A stretch of 53,457 bases of DNA from Massilia glaciei (lineage in GTDB: Bacteria; Pseudomonadota; Gammaproteobacteria; Burkholderiales; Burkholderiaceae_D), in NCBI RefSeq assembly GCF_003011895.2, contig NZ_PXWF02000225.1:1-53457 (forward strand), in the 5' to 3' direction. The notes beneath the pieces were generated by a model. It had not been told where the DNA came from. It was given only the letters and a program-made list of their open reading frames with translations, and made no database searches. The position numbers and the translations under genes were made by a program. Of the stretch, positions 42,038-53,457 are shown one piece after another; the first letter of the stretch is position 1; the number at the start of each line of letters is the position of its first letter.

Positions 42038-43918
42038 ATGATGTTGCAGTCACGGTTAAGAAAAATAATCGATCAACAAAATCTCACCGCGTTATTTCAA
42101 CCGATCATCCATATGCAATCGGGCGAGATCATCGGTTACGAAGGACTCATCAGGGGCCCCTCCGACAGCCCCCTGCATTCGCCGCTGAACCTGTTCAAGG
42201 TCGCGCTGGCGGCGAACCTGAGCGTCGAGGTCGAGCATCTGTGCCGCAAGGTGGTGATCGAACACTTCGCGCAGATGAACCTGCCGGGCAAGCTGTTCCT
42301 CAATGTCAGCCCGGAATGCCTGCTGTATCCAAATATGAAGCATGGCGAGACGCTCGACTACATCCAGCAGTTCGGCATCAGCCCCGAGCGTGTCATCATC
42401 GAATTGACGGAAAGCCAGCCGACCTACGACTACGAACTGCTCGGCAAGGCCGTGGCGCACTACAGCGCGATGGGTTTCGAGATCGCCATCGACGACCTCG
42501 GCGAGGGGTTCTCCAGCCTGCGCCTGTGGTCCGAGTTGCGCCCGGCCTACGTCAAAATCGACATGCACTTCATCCAGGGGATCAACCTGGACAAGGTCAA
42601 GCTGCAATTCGTGCGCTCCATCCAGCAAATCGCGGAGGCCACGGGCACCCTCGTCATTGCCGAGGGAATCGAGACGCAGGCCGAGTTGTTGATGGTCCGC
42701 GACCTCGGCATCGCGTGCGGCCAGGGCTACCACATCGGGCGGCCATGCAACGAACCGGCCACGCAGGTGTCGCGCGAGATCGCACAGACGCTCGGCTACC
42801 ACGGGGTCGCCGTCTACCCGCAGGAAAAGATCAGCCGTCAAGGCGACGCCACGGCCCTGCGCCTGCTGCGCGTCGTGGCGCCGCTGTCGCCACAAATGAG
42901 CAACAACGAGGTCCTCGACATTTTTGTGCACGCGCCCGAACTGGAGGTCATTCCCGTGGTTGAAAACGGCTTTCCACTGGGCCTGATCACGCGGCGCAAC
43001 CTGGTCGACCGCTTCGCCTTGCAATTCATGCGCGAACTCCATGGCAAAAAACCGTGCGACATGTTCATGGACCGGGCGCCCCTGATCACCGACAAACACA
43101 CCAAGCTGCAGGACCTGAGCCGCCTGGTGGCCAAGGCGGACCGCCACCATCTGTTCAATGGCTTCATCATCACCGACCAGGGGCAGTATCTCGGCATGGG
43201 AACGGGCCACGACCTGATGGGCGAGATCACCGAAATGCACATGAACGCGGCGCGCTACGCCAATCCGCTGACGCAATTGCCAGGCAATGTGCCGATCAAC
43301 GAACACATCGAGCGACTGCTCGAGAACGGCGCGCGTTTTTCCGCCTGCTATGTCGACCTCGATTTTTTCAAGCCGTTCAACGACGCCTTTGGCTACCGCA
43401 AGGGCGACGACGTCATCCAACGCACCGGCAAGATCCTGGAACGGCACTGCGACGGCGCGCGCGACTTTGTCGGCCATATCGGCGGCGACGACTTCTTGCT
43501 GCTGCTGCAAAGCGAGGATTGCGAGGAGCGCTACCGGGCCATCATCGCCGCGTTCGCGGCCGACATCGCCCTCCAGTTCAGCGGCAGCGACCGCGAGCGC
43601 GGCGGCTACCTCAGCGAGAACCGCTTGGGGCAAACGGTGTTAAATCCGCTGGTGACGATCTCGCTCGGCGCGCTCAGGGTCGAGCCGGGTCAATTTTGCT
43701 CGCACCACCAGATCGCGACCGCAGCCGCCGAGGCCAAACGGCAGGCCAAGCGGATCACGGGCAACAGCTTGTTCATCGACAGGCGCGCCGGTCCGTGCGC
43801 AACGGCCACGCCGGCCGTCGACGAGCGCAAGCGCGCTGCAACCGTGGCCTGCGCGCATGCCGCCGCACCACTCACCCACCACCCCTTAGGACAGATATGG
43901 CCCAGTCTCCAAAACTGA
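42038..43918 (+). CDS. EAL-CBS-GGDEF cyclic-di-GMP protein
   Basis: 626 residues, cytoplasmic, no membrane helix. The EAL domain (about 15-250) has the signature as EGLIR instead of EAL, but keeps NVSPE, the IIELTES glutamate, IAIDDLGEG, VKID and AEGIET, so phosphodiesterase activity is plausible. A CBS pair (about 285-405) likely binds nucleotides. The C-terminal GGDEF domain (about 425-600) has GGDDF at its active site. This order is known from c-di-GMP phosphodiesterases whose GGDEF part is regulatory. I chose the ATG at 42038 with AAAGGG upstream. Its end overlaps the next gene by 22 bases. Confidence 0.88.
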   Translation: MMLQSRLRKIIDQQNLTALFQPIIHMQSGEIIGYEGLIRGPSDSPLHSPLNLFKVALAANLSVEVEHLCRKVVIEHFAQMNLPGKLFLNVSPECLLYPNMKHGETLDYIQQFGISPERVIIELTESQPTYDYELLGKAVAHYSAMGFEIAIDDLGEGFSSLRLWSELRPAYVKIDMHFIQGINLDKVKLQFVRSIQQIAEATGTLVIAEGIETQAELLMVRDLGIACGQGYHIGRPCNEPATQVSREIAQTLGYHGVAVYPQEKISRQGDATALRLLRVVAPLSPQMSNNEVLDIFVHAPELEVIPVVENGFPLGLITRRNLVDRFALQFMRELHGKKPCDMFMDRAPLITDKHTKLQDLSRLVAKADRHHLFNGFIITDQGQYLGMGTGHDLMGEITEMHMNAARYANPLTQLPGNVPINEHIERLLENGARFSACYVDLDFFKPFNDAFGYRKGDDVIQRTGKILERHCDGARDFVGHIGGDDFLLLLQSEDCEERYRAIIAAFAADIALQFSGSDRERGGYLSENRLGQTVLNPLVTISLGALRVEPGQFCSHHQIATAAAEAKRQAKRITGNSLFIDRRAGPCATATPAVDERKRAATVACAHAAAPLTHHPLGQIWPSLQN

Positions 43919-44316
43919 AAAAACTTGCGGCAACGCCCGCCTTGCCGCTCGCGGCACATGGCACACCAAGCGTCGCGGCAAGCCGACCGCGCAGGCGCGC
44001 GAAAGCCGTGCCGATTGCGCCACAGGTTGATGTCGCGGAAACGTGCGCGATGCCGACGGCGCAACCGGCACCCGCGGCCAAGCAAGCCGGTACCGGCAAG
44101 CTGCGCCTTGTCAGCCGCAACGTCGCCATGTCGGCGGCCGAGTACGCGGTGCTGGCGGAGGTGAAAGAGGCTTGCGGCGCCGCCGGCTTCCCCGTCAAGA
44201 AGGGCGAGTTGCTGCGCATCGGCATCGCCTTGCTCACGTCGCTGCCGCTGGCAAGTCTTCAAACCGCCATGGCAGACCTGCCAACGCTCAAGTCCCGAAC
44301 CGCGAAGAAAAAATAG
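43897..44316 (+). CDS. Small basic hypothetical protein overlapping the EAL-GGDEF gene
   Basis: 139 residues, starting inside the last codons of the upstream gene, with AGGA eight bases before the ATG. The N-terminal half is Ala/Pro/Lys-rich and probably disordered. The C-terminal part (about 70-130; LVSRNVAMSAAEYAVLAEVKEAC and FPVKKGELLRIGIALLTSL) looks like a small helical, possibly DNA-binding fold. The overlap implies co-translation with the c-di-GMP enzyme. Function is unknown. Confidence 0.6.
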   Translation: MAQSPKLKKLAATPALPLAAHGTPSVAASRPRRRAKAVPIAPQVDVAETCAMPTAQPAPAAKQAGTGKLRLVSRNVAMSAAEYAVLAEVKEACGAAGFPVKKGELLRIGIALLTSLPLASLQTAMADLPTLKSRTAKKK

Positions 44317-44325
44317 GCAAGATGC

Positions 44326-44344
44326 CGGGTGGAGACCCCACCCG
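44326..44344. terminator. Possible bidirectional terminator hairpin
   Basis: CGGGTGG/CCACCCG, a perfect 7-bp stem with a 5-base loop, lies 9 bases after the small gene's stop and 48 bases past the end of the convergent chemotaxis gene. No T-run follows, so this is tentative. Confidence 0.4.
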
Positions 44345-44391
44345 CTTCGCCGGCGCGCGGGCGGCTCCCGGCGCCGGCGGCGTGTGCACCA

Positions 44392-46041
44392 TCAGGCCGC
44401 GCGGGCCGACGAAAACGCCAGCGCGGTTTGCCTTGCCCGGCGCGGCCTGACAGCCGATATTGACGCCGGCGCGACGTTGCGGGCCGACGCCGGCGCGCTT
44501 GCGATGCTGAAAAAACTGATCGTGTCGGCAAGTTCCGCCGCCTGCACCTGCATCGCCGCCGCCGCGGCCGCCGCCTGCTCGACCAGGGCCGCGTTTTGCT
44601 GGGTGACCGTGTCCATGTCGGCGATGGCGGCGTTCACTTGCGTGATGCTGCGTTCCTGCTCGCCGCTGGCGGCGCTGATGCCGGCCATGATCGCCGTGAC
44701 CTCCGTGACGCTGCGCAATATTTCGGCCATCGTGGTGCCGGCCGCCTCGGCCAGCACGGCGCCGTGCGCGATCTTGAGGGTCGAGTCGGCGATGAGCTGT
44801 TTGATCTCGCGCGCCGCGCCCGCCGAGCGCTGGGCCAGCGCCCTCACCTCGGCCGCGACGACGGCGAAACCGCGGCCGTGCTCGCCCGCCCGCGCGGCCT
44901 CGACGGCGGCGTTGAGCGCGAGGATGTTCGTCTGGAAGGCGATGCCGTCGATCACGCTGGTGATTTCGCCGATTTCCTTGCCGTACACGTGGATGGTCGC
45001 CATGGTGCTCACCACCTCCGAGACGGCCTGCCCGCCCTTGCGCGCGACGGCCGACGCCGACAGCGCCAGCGTGTTGCCGGCGCGCGCGCTGGCGCTGTTG
45101 CTCGCCACCACGCCGGTCAGCTCCTCCATCGAGGCGGCGGTCTGCTGCAGCGCGCTGGCCTGGCATTCGGTGCGTCCCGACAGGTCGTTGTTGCCGGCGG
45201 CGATTTCGCGCGACGCCAGGTCGACCGCATGGGCGCCCTCGTGCACCGTGCCCACAATGGTGGCCAGGCGGGCCGTCATCGCGCTCAGGGCGTCGAACAA
45301 CTGGCCGATCTCGTCGCCCCTGCCGTGCACGATCGCCGCGCCCAGCTTGCCCCGGGCGACATCCTTGGCGAGCCGGACCGCGCGCCGCAACGGAACCGCG
45401 ATGCTCGACGTCAGGCGCCACGACAGCAGCGCGCCGATGGCGACCGCGCCCAGCCCCATGCCAAGCAACAGCGCGCGGCTGTAACCGAACTGGCTCGCCG
45501 CGTTGGCGGCCAGCCCCTGCGCCTGCTGCGACTGGAACTTGAGCGACGCCTGCATCGCCCCGGCATAGGCCGAGAACGCCGGCTGCAGGCGTTTGTCGAC
45601 CAGCGCCTCGACCTCGATCGTGCGTCCCTGGTCCTTCCACATGATTGCCTGCCCGCGCAGCGGCAGATAGGCGTTGCGGCGCTCGGCCACGGTGCGCATC
45701 AACGCCCTCTCTTGCTGGGAGTGCGGCATCCGCGCCAGCGCCGCCTCGATCCGCGCCTGCGCCGATTCCCCCTCGGCCAGCCGGGCCTTGAGGTAGTCCC
45801 CCAGCTCGACGCTGTCGCTGCGCGCGATTGCGACGGCGTAGACGCCATTGAGCCTGGCCGCGCCGAGTTGCTCGGAGATGAGCAACTGTTTGGCCAGGCT
45901 ATCGTTGACCAGCACCGACATGGCGCCCTCGGCGCTGTGCTGGCGCCACAGCGCGATCGTGGTCATGGCCACCATGATCAGCAGGACGACGGAGAACGAG
46001 GCGAACACGCGGACGCCGGTGGTGATGCGCGGGATTTTCAT
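44392..46041 (-). CDS. Methyl-accepting chemotaxis protein
   Basis: 549 residues. The N-terminal membrane helix is [21 protein letters not shown] (about 12-32). A four-helix-bundle-type periplasmic sensor (about 33-185) follows, then a second helix ([19 protein letters not shown]), a HAMP segment (about 210-262) and the cytoplasmic signalling coiled coil. The hairpin tip [21 protein letters not shown] is fully conserved. The C-terminus is Ala/Arg-rich with no obvious CheR-binding pentapeptide. The ligand cannot be told. Confidence 0.93.
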   Translation of the reverse strand: MKIPRITTGVRVFASFSVVLLIMVAMTTIALWRQHSAEGAMSVLVNDSLAKQLLISEQLGAARLNGVYAVAIARSDSVELGDYLKARLAEGESAQARIEAALARMPHSQQERALMRTVAERRNAYLPLRGQAIMWKDQGRTIEVEALVDKRLQPAFSAYAGAMQASLKFQSQQAQGLAANAASQFGYSRALLLGMGLGAVAIGALLSWRLTSSIAVPLRRAVRLAKDVARGKLGAAIVHGRGDEIGQLFDALSAMTARLATIVGTVHEGAHAVDLASREIAAGNNDLSGRTECQASALQQTAASMEELTGVVASNSASARAGNTLALSASAVARKGGQAVSEVVSTMATIHVYGKEIGEITSVIDGIAFQTNILALNAAVEAARAGEHGRGFAVVAAEVRALAQRSAGAAREIKQLIADSTLKIAHGAVLAEAAGTTMAEILRSVTEVTAIMAGISAASGEQERSITQVNAAIADMDTVTQQNAALVEQAAAAAAAMQVQAAELADTISFFSIASAPASARNVAPASISAVRPRRARQTALAFSSARAA

Positions 46042-46185
46042 TATGTGGGCAAGGCCAAAGGAGGATTGTTTGAAACGAACTCAACAGACCCATTTTGCCT
46101 GCCGCGCGTGACCGCTTCGTGACAGCGAGGCGACGCATGGCCGTGCCGGGCCTGCCGGAGTCGCGCTTCAAGGGTTGAGCCGTTG

Positions 46186-47349
46186 TCAGCGCGCCCCGCC
46201 CGCGCGCTTGGCCTGCGAGGCGCCGATGGCCGCGTCGAGAAACTTGCCGATCTCGGCGAGCGCCTCGCGCGCCTCGGGCAGCTCCGGATTGAAGAGGTGC
46301 CAGACGTGCAAGGTGTTGTTCCAGGTCTGCAGCTCGACGGGCGAGCCCGCCGCCCTGGCGCGATTGGTGTAGCGCACCGCGTCGTCGAACAGCATCTCGG
46401 TCTCGCTGGCATGCACCAGCGTCGGCGGCAGCTTGGACAGGTCGCCGAACACCGGCGAGATCACCGGATCGCGCGGATTGATCCCCGTCTGGAGGTAGGT
46501 CCCCCACAGCGTGACGGCCTGCGGCAGCTTGGCGACGATGCCGAACGCCGGTCCCAGCATGGCGTCGCTGTGGACGTTCCTTGACATGCTCGGGCTCGAG
46601 AGGGTGGCGTCGGTCGACGGCGACAGGACGACGGCGGCGTCGGCCGCGCGCAGCCCCTGGTCGCGCGTCCAGGCCAGCAGCGCCAGGGCCAGCGAGGCGC
46701 CGGCCGAATCGCCGGCGACGAACACCGTCTGCGCCGGCCCCGCGCCACCGGGTCCGTTGTCGAGCATCCAGCGGTAGGCCGCCCGGCTGTCCTCGATGCC
46801 CGCCATGCGCGGGTGCTCGGGCATCAGGCGGTAGTCGAGCGCCAGCACGGCGCCGCCGGTCAACTCCGAAAAACGCTCGGTCAGGGTGCGGTGGCTGGCC
46901 GGGCTGCCGACCGTGAACGCGCCGCCGTGGAGGTACAAGGTGCGGCGCGCGGGGTCGGCGCCGGGGGCCAGCACCCATTCGCCCGCCACCGGGCCGCCCG
47001 CCAGCCTGGTGATGGTCGCGCGCGGCGTCCGGTCGGCGAACATGCGGTCGATCTGTTTGCGCATCGCGGCCAGGCGACGTTCCTTGGGCAGCTCCCTGAC
47101 CGCCTCGCCGATCTTGCCCAACCTGGCCAGCGCGGCCGGCAGTTCGGCGCTGGGCGCGCGGGCCGAGGCGAAGCGCTCGCCCTTGTCGGTGTCGAATTGC
47201 GCCAGGCTGGGGCCGCGCATGAACAGCATCGGGATCGCCCACAGCGCGACGATAATGGCGAGCACCGCCAGCACGAAGGCGATCAGGGCGGTCCGGTTGG
47301 ACTGGCGACCGGAGGCGCCGGGCGGGCGGTGCGGCTGGGTGTTTTTCAT
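46186..47349 (-). CDS. Membrane-anchored alpha/beta-hydrolase (hormone-sensitive-lipase type)
   Basis: 387 residues. A single N-terminal transmembrane helix (ALIAFVLAVLAIIVALWAIP, about 21-40) anchors it. The catalytic domain shows YLHGGAF (oxyanion HGG), GDSAGAS with the nucleophile serine, an ASETEMLFDD acid region and LHVWHLF with the histidine. Such enzymes hydrolyse short-chain esters or lactones. It lies 41 bp after the RpiR regulator on the same strand and may be part of the cyanophycinase cluster. The substrate is unknown. Confidence 0.85.
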   Translation of the reverse strand: MKNTQPHRPPGASGRQSNRTALIAFVLAVLAIIVALWAIPMLFMRGPSLAQFDTDKGERFASARAPSAELPAALARLGKIGEAVRELPKERRLAAMRKQIDRMFADRTPRATITRLAGGPVAGEWVLAPGADPARRTLYLHGGAFTVGSPASHRTLTERFSELTGGAVLALDYRLMPEHPRMAGIEDSRAAYRWMLDNGPGGAGPAQTVFVAGDSAGASLALALLAWTRDQGLRAADAAVVLSPSTDATLSSPSMSRNVHSDAMLGPAFGIVAKLPQAVTLWGTYLQTGINPRDPVISPVFGDLSKLPPTLVHASETEMLFDDAVRYTNRARAAGSPVELQTWNNTLHVWHLFNPELPEAREALAEIGKFLDAAIGASQAKRAGGAR

Positions 47350-47390
47350 GGCTTCCCTCGGGGGATGGATGCGGCGGCGGTCGGGCGAAC

Positions 47391-48263
47391 CTAAACCAGG
47401 CCGACGCTCAATTGCGAGGCGACCGACTCGGTCAGTTCGGCGGCCATCGCGACCGCCTCCGGGTTGTTGCGCATGACTTCGGCGACCAGCATCTCGCACA
47501 GCATCTGCACGGCCACATAGCTGGCCGGCAGCACCGGGTGGACGGCGGACGCGAACAGGCGCAGGTCGGCCTCGCTCGCCAGCGGCGCCGCCTGCGAATC
47601 GACGATGACGAGCACCTTGGCGCCGCGCTCGCGCGCGTAGCGCGCCAAATCGACGGTCGCGATCGAGTAGCGCGGCAGGCTGATGGCGATCAGGACGTCG
47701 CCCTTGCCGATGGTGCTCATCCGGCTGGCGCTTTGCTCGGTGCCGCCGCTGGCGCTGAGCGCGCTGACGCTGTGGCTGTAAGGGATAAGCGCATCGACCA
47801 GCCAGCCGCACACATAGCTGGTCAGCCCGAATCCGAGCACATAAATGCGTCCGCGCGTGGCCAGCAGTTTGGCCGCCGCCTCGATGTCCTGGCGCGTGTT
47901 TGCCGTCGCCAGTTGCTCCAGGTTGGCATGTGCCATGGCCAGGTACTGCGGCGGCGCCGACTCGGCGCCGCGTCCCTGCTCGTCACGCAGCTTTTGCACC
48001 GGATCGATGGCGGCGCGCATGACCAGGGCCAGCGCGTTTTTCATCTCGGTGAAGCCGGCGAATCCGGCCGTGCGGGCAAACCGGTTGACGCTGGCGGCCG
48101 AGGTGCCGCATTCGCGCGCGATCTCCTCGATGCCGAGCATGGCCGCCTGCGCGGGATGGCGCAGCAGCCACTCGGCCACCGCGGCCAGCGCGGGCGGCGC
48201 GCCGCGCGCGGCCTCGCGTATCCGTTCGTAGGGGTGTGCCGGTGCGGCGGTGGGTGTGGACAT
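47391..48263 (-). CDS. MurR/RpiR-family transcriptional regulator
   Basis: 290 residues. The N-terminal helix-turn-helix of the RpiR type (about 1-80; GIEEIARECGTSAASVNRFARTAGF) and a C-terminal SIS domain (about 125-255; RIYVLGFGLTSYVCGWLVDAL, GDVLIAISLPRYS) would sense a phosphosugar or related ligand. It lies 82 bp downstream of cyanophycinase on the same strand. RpiR regulators are often seen next to peptidase clusters, so it may control cyanophycin or dipeptide use. Its own operator is not evident. Confidence 0.9.
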   Translation of the reverse strand: MSTPTAAPAHPYERIREAARGAPPALAAVAEWLLRHPAQAAMLGIEEIARECGTSAASVNRFARTAGFAGFTEMKNALALVMRAAIDPVQKLRDEQGRGAESAPPQYLAMAHANLEQLATANTRQDIEAAAKLLATRGRIYVLGFGLTSYVCGWLVDALIPYSHSVSALSASGGTEQSASRMSTIGKGDVLIAISLPRYSIATVDLARYARERGAKVLVIVDSQAAPLASEADLRLFASAVHPVLPASYVAVQMLCEMLVAEVMRNNPEAVAMAAELTESVASQLSVGLV

Positions 48264-48345
48264 GGTCGTCTATCTACTCGTTGCTGGTTCCCGGGTCCCA
48301 GATTGTGGGGCAACAAGCTGGGCAGCGCAAGCTGGCGCGCCCATC

Positions 48346-50154
48346 CTACATTGCCGCGCAGGCCTGCGCGCAAGGCAGTATGTCCATCTTCAGCCCGGAA
48401 TAGCTGGTCCGCCCGCGCGCGGTGCGCACCATGCGCCCCGCGGCTGGCCGCGATACCCTCACCTCAAACCGACCAATCGTTCCCCTGCCCCCGGCCGTCC
48501 CGCGCCTGGCCATGTCGTCGACCAGGCCAGCGAGGTTGAATTGCCCGCCGCGCGGCGCGGCGGCCGGAGCGTCGGCGGCGCCCTTGGCCAGCGCCACCAC
48601 CAAAGCTCCCTGGCGGTCCACGTGCAAAGTGTCGCCCGCATGCAGGTAGTGGATGCGCGCGCCGCGCACGCTGAATGCGCCGTCGGCAGCGCCGTCCGCG
48701 CTCGCAACGCGCAGGTCGACCACCCAGACGCCGCCCTCGCCGAGCACTCCCATCATGGTGCCGCCATCGGGACCGGGCCTGCCCACCACCAGCGCGGTGT
48801 TCTCGTCGACGCCAAAGCCGTAGTCCATGCCGCTGTCGGCCGCCAGCCGGGTCAGCCGGCCTTCGCGCCCGCGCTGCGAAAAATGCGAATCGAGCGGCCC
48901 GAATGGGAACAGCCCCAGGCCGCCGCCCGGATAATAGCTGCCCCTGCGTTCGGCGCCCTCTTCGACCGGAACGCCGGCCACCGCCAATCCGGTGGCGAGC
49001 GTCAGCGCCGATTCGCCGCCGGCGATCATCGGGACCGCCCGCCCGCGCCACTGCCCGCCGGCCTGCACCGCGTCGCCGGCGCTGCTGCCGGCGACCACCA
49101 GTTGGCCGGCGGCGTGGCGCCGCCGCAAGATCTGGAGCTGCACGCTCGGCCCATGGCGCCCCACCAGGCTGTCGAGGTGGCGCGCCTGGTTGCCGCCGCT
49201 GAAAAATATGCCGTCGATGCGTTCGAGGTCCCGGTTCAAGCCGGCCGCCTGGTCGGCGCAGGCCTGGCGCCGCCGCGCGTCGAGGTCGGGGAAGATCTGG
49301 TCCATGTGCAGGTATTGGCGGCCCGAGCCGACCTGCGCGTAGGCGCTGTAGTCGATCGCCAGGTGCGCGCAATCGCCGGCGTCGAGCGCGCGCCGCAGGC
49401 CGCCGTCGAGCGGCAGCCATACCACCTCGGCGCCGGCCGAGCGCAGCGCGCTGACATTGAGATCGTGGTCGTTGTACGGGTTGTCCGCCGAGGCGGTGAC
49501 CACGCCGACCGTGGGCCGGGGCTTGCCCGACACCGCCGCCGCGGCCGCCACGAAGGCGCGGTAGATCGCCGCCGTGTCGGCGTTGGCGGCGTAGGCGGTG
49601 CTGCGCAGCTGGCGCTTGCGCGGACCGGCGGCCTGGCGTTCGACGAACACCTCGCTGGCCGCGGCCAGCAGCGGGCCGTCCGCGCCGGCGAGCACGGCGC
49701 TAAATTGCGCGGCCGAGAGCGGCCCCGCGCCCGCCTGCCGCGCCAGCGCCGGCGCCAGGCGCAGCTTGTCGGCGCGCGCCACCAGCCGTTCGGGCAGGGC
49801 GTCGAAGGCGCGCAGCGCCGCCGGCGTGACCAGATAGGTGAACGCGCGCGCCGGCACCGGGCCGAACAACACGTCCTGTTCGCGCACGCCGGCGAACGCC
49901 GGATCGCTCTGCAAGATCTCGCGCCAGGGCGCGGCGCACTGGCGCGACGGATCGGCCAGGGTGCTCGAACAATTGACCATGCCGCCGCCGATGATGATGT
50001 TGCCCACCCGGCCGATGGGGGCGCTTTGCGGCGGCGCCAACGCGCAGCCGGCCAGCGCCGCCATCACGGCCAACGTTCCCGCGGCGGCCCTCATGGCGCC
50101 ACCTTTCATGGCGCCACCTTTCATGGCGCCACCTTTCATCGCGCCACCTTTCAT
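48346..50154 (-). CDS. Cyanophycinase-like S51 peptidase, lipoprotein
   Basis: Up to 602 residues; about 582 if translation begins at the last of five tandem ATGs (50094), which gives a clean lipoprotein signal (TLAVMAALAGC). The S51 core (about 195-460) shows FFSGGNQ, the nucleophile region VAGSSAGDAV, DSHFSQRGREGRL and GVDENTALVV. Cyanophycinases cut the Asp-Arg storage polymer cyanophycin into beta-Asp-Arg dipeptides; a lipoprotein form would use external polymer. It is longer than plain cyanophycinases at both ends. Directly upstream is a collapsed isoaspartyl-peptidase gene, whose intact form would split those dipeptides. Confidence 0.85.
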   Translation of the reverse strand: MKGGAMKGGAMKGGAMKGGAMRAAAGTLAVMAALAGCALAPPQSAPIGRVGNIIIGGGMVNCSSTLADPSRQCAAPWREILQSDPAFAGVREQDVLFGPVPARAFTYLVTPAALRAFDALPERLVARADKLRLAPALARQAGAGPLSAAQFSAVLAGADGPLLAAASEVFVERQAAGPRKRQLRSTAYAANADTAAIYRAFVAAAAAVSGKPRPTVGVVTASADNPYNDHDLNVSALRSAGAEVVWLPLDGGLRRALDAGDCAHLAIDYSAYAQVGSGRQYLHMDQIFPDLDARRRQACADQAAGLNRDLERIDGIFFSGGNQARHLDSLVGRHGPSVQLQILRRRHAAGQLVVAGSSAGDAVQAGGQWRGRAVPMIAGGESALTLATGLAVAGVPVEEGAERRGSYYPGGGLGLFPFGPLDSHFSQRGREGRLTRLAADSGMDYGFGVDENTALVVGRPGPDGGTMMGVLGEGGVWVVDLRVASADGAADGAFSVRGARIHYLHAGDTLHVDRQGALVVALAKGAADAPAAAPRGGQFNLAGLVDDMARRGTAGGRGTIGRFEVRVSRPAAGRMVRTARGRTSYSGLKMDILPCAQACAAM

Positions 50155-50166
50155 GGCTCCACCTTA
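50092..50166 (-). promoter_or_regulatory. Five tandem 15-bp ribosome-binding-site/ATG units
   Basis: On the minus strand the unit AAAGGTGGCGCCATG recurs in frame. There are three identical units (50092-50136), one with one change (50137-50151), and one with two changes (50152-50166). Each ATG is preceded by AAGGTGG at normal spacing, so each could start the cyanophycinase. Upstream starts would add only MKGGA pentapeptides. Confidence 0.8.
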
Positions 50167-50279
50167 AGTGAGGATTCGTCCTCGCGGAAGATGCGGGTAT
50201 GCGCCGGCGCGCCGGTGCGCAGCCAGCCGTCGCCGGCGAGCGCGCCGGCCCCGCCATGTACAGCCAAAACATAGGTCAT
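50151..50279 (-). pseudogene. Isoaspartyl peptidase reduced to its two ends (internal deletion)
   Basis: A 42-codon frame. Its first part, MTYVLAVHGGAGAL, is the hallmark N-terminus of isoaspartyl peptidase/L-asparaginase (Ntn-hydrolase). Its second part, GWLRTGAPAHTRIFREDE, resembles the family's C-terminal end. Some 270-280 residues expected between them, including the autocleavage threonine, are missing. The stop overlaps the first cyanophycinase ATG as ATGA, so coupling is preserved. It is too short for the length cut-off usual in gene calling. The C-terminal match is from memory of the family and less certain than the N-terminal one. Confidence 0.6.
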
Positions 50280-50544
50280 AGAGAATTCTTTGTCATGTTA
50301 AGAAATGGAGAAAGCGGCTAAGGCCGCCCCATCGTTCGCTTGCGTAGTGTAAACGTAAATTTTCACAAATTACATTTTATGGACAAATATTTCTACCGCC
50401 AAACAAGGGTGGCGCTAGCGTCCTGCGCATTCTCGCCGAAATATTTCTGCCGAGATCTCCGCATCCCGGGATGCGGGTCGACATCGCGGGCTCAACATGG
50501 CGCCCAGGCTTGCCATTGGTGCCCTCGCCGCCATATGCTTAGGC
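50280..50544. other. Intergenic gap
   Basis: This is the divergent gap between the cyanophycinase cluster and the helicase gene. It has an AT-rich patch (about 50340-50395, with TACATTTTATGG) that could hold promoters. I see no gene or strong palindrome. Confidence 0.4.

Positions 50545-53457
<2,913 letters not shown>

Overview
The window is GC-rich DNA, most likely from a betaproteobacterium of the Massilia/Duganella (Oxalobacteraceae) type. That placement is my inference from base composition, TonB-dependent glycan uptake and gene content; no rRNA or tRNA gene is present to test it.

About two thirds of the window (roughly 0.1-38.5 kb) is a pectin locus aimed at rhamnogalacturonan I (RG-I). 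Bases 143-4149 encode the lower part of the galacturonate/glucarate oxidative route (GarL aldolase, GarR reductase, glycerate 2-kinase) with a GntR regulator. A lower-GC two-gene insert follows (4378-5618: a phosphoribosyltransferase and a SLOG protein). Next come a double-propeller GH43, a TonB-dependent receptor, uronate dehydrogenase, a three-gene operon (CE12 acetylesterase, GH43, SGNH esterase), a PL26-DUF6250-GH105 operon, a Sel1-repeat protein, a second large TonB-dependent receptor, a glucarate-dehydratase gene interrupted by an amber codon, a two-headed CE12 esterase and another esterase. The rhamnose operon closes the region: fused aldolase/dehydrogenase, RhaI, GH28, RhaM, with a divergent TauE/SafE exporter. 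Together the products would deacetylate, debranch and cleave RG-I outside or in the periplasm, import oligomers through the receptors, and convert rhamnose and galacturonate to central metabolites. Rhamnulokinase, inner-membrane sugar transporters and a galactarolactone-processing enzyme are not in the window.

The most striking regulatory signal is a shared dyad, GGAA-N2-AATCA-N6-TGATT-N2-TTCC. It is near-perfect at 20040-20067 and 37530-37557, has a perfect core at 26040-26067, and occurs in weaker form upstream of the remaining pectin and rhamnose units. It suggests one RG-I/rhamnose regulon whose regulator is not obvious here. The garL operon has a different palindrome (TACGATATCGTA) that fits GntR better.

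From 38.6 kb onward the content is ordinary accessory and housekeeping material: a MazEF pair with a clear terminator, a DODA-type dioxygenase, an amber-interrupted LysR gene, an EAL-CBS-GGDEF protein, a methyl-accepting chemotaxis protein, and a cluster of cyanophycinase, RpiR regulator and alpha/beta hydrolase. Just upstream of cyanophycinase lies what looks like an isoaspartyl-peptidase gene reduced to its two ends, and the cyanophycinase start sits in five tandem copies of a ribosome-binding-site/ATG unit. The window ends in a decayed Lhr-type helicase gene. Several gaps carry dispersed palindromic repeats.
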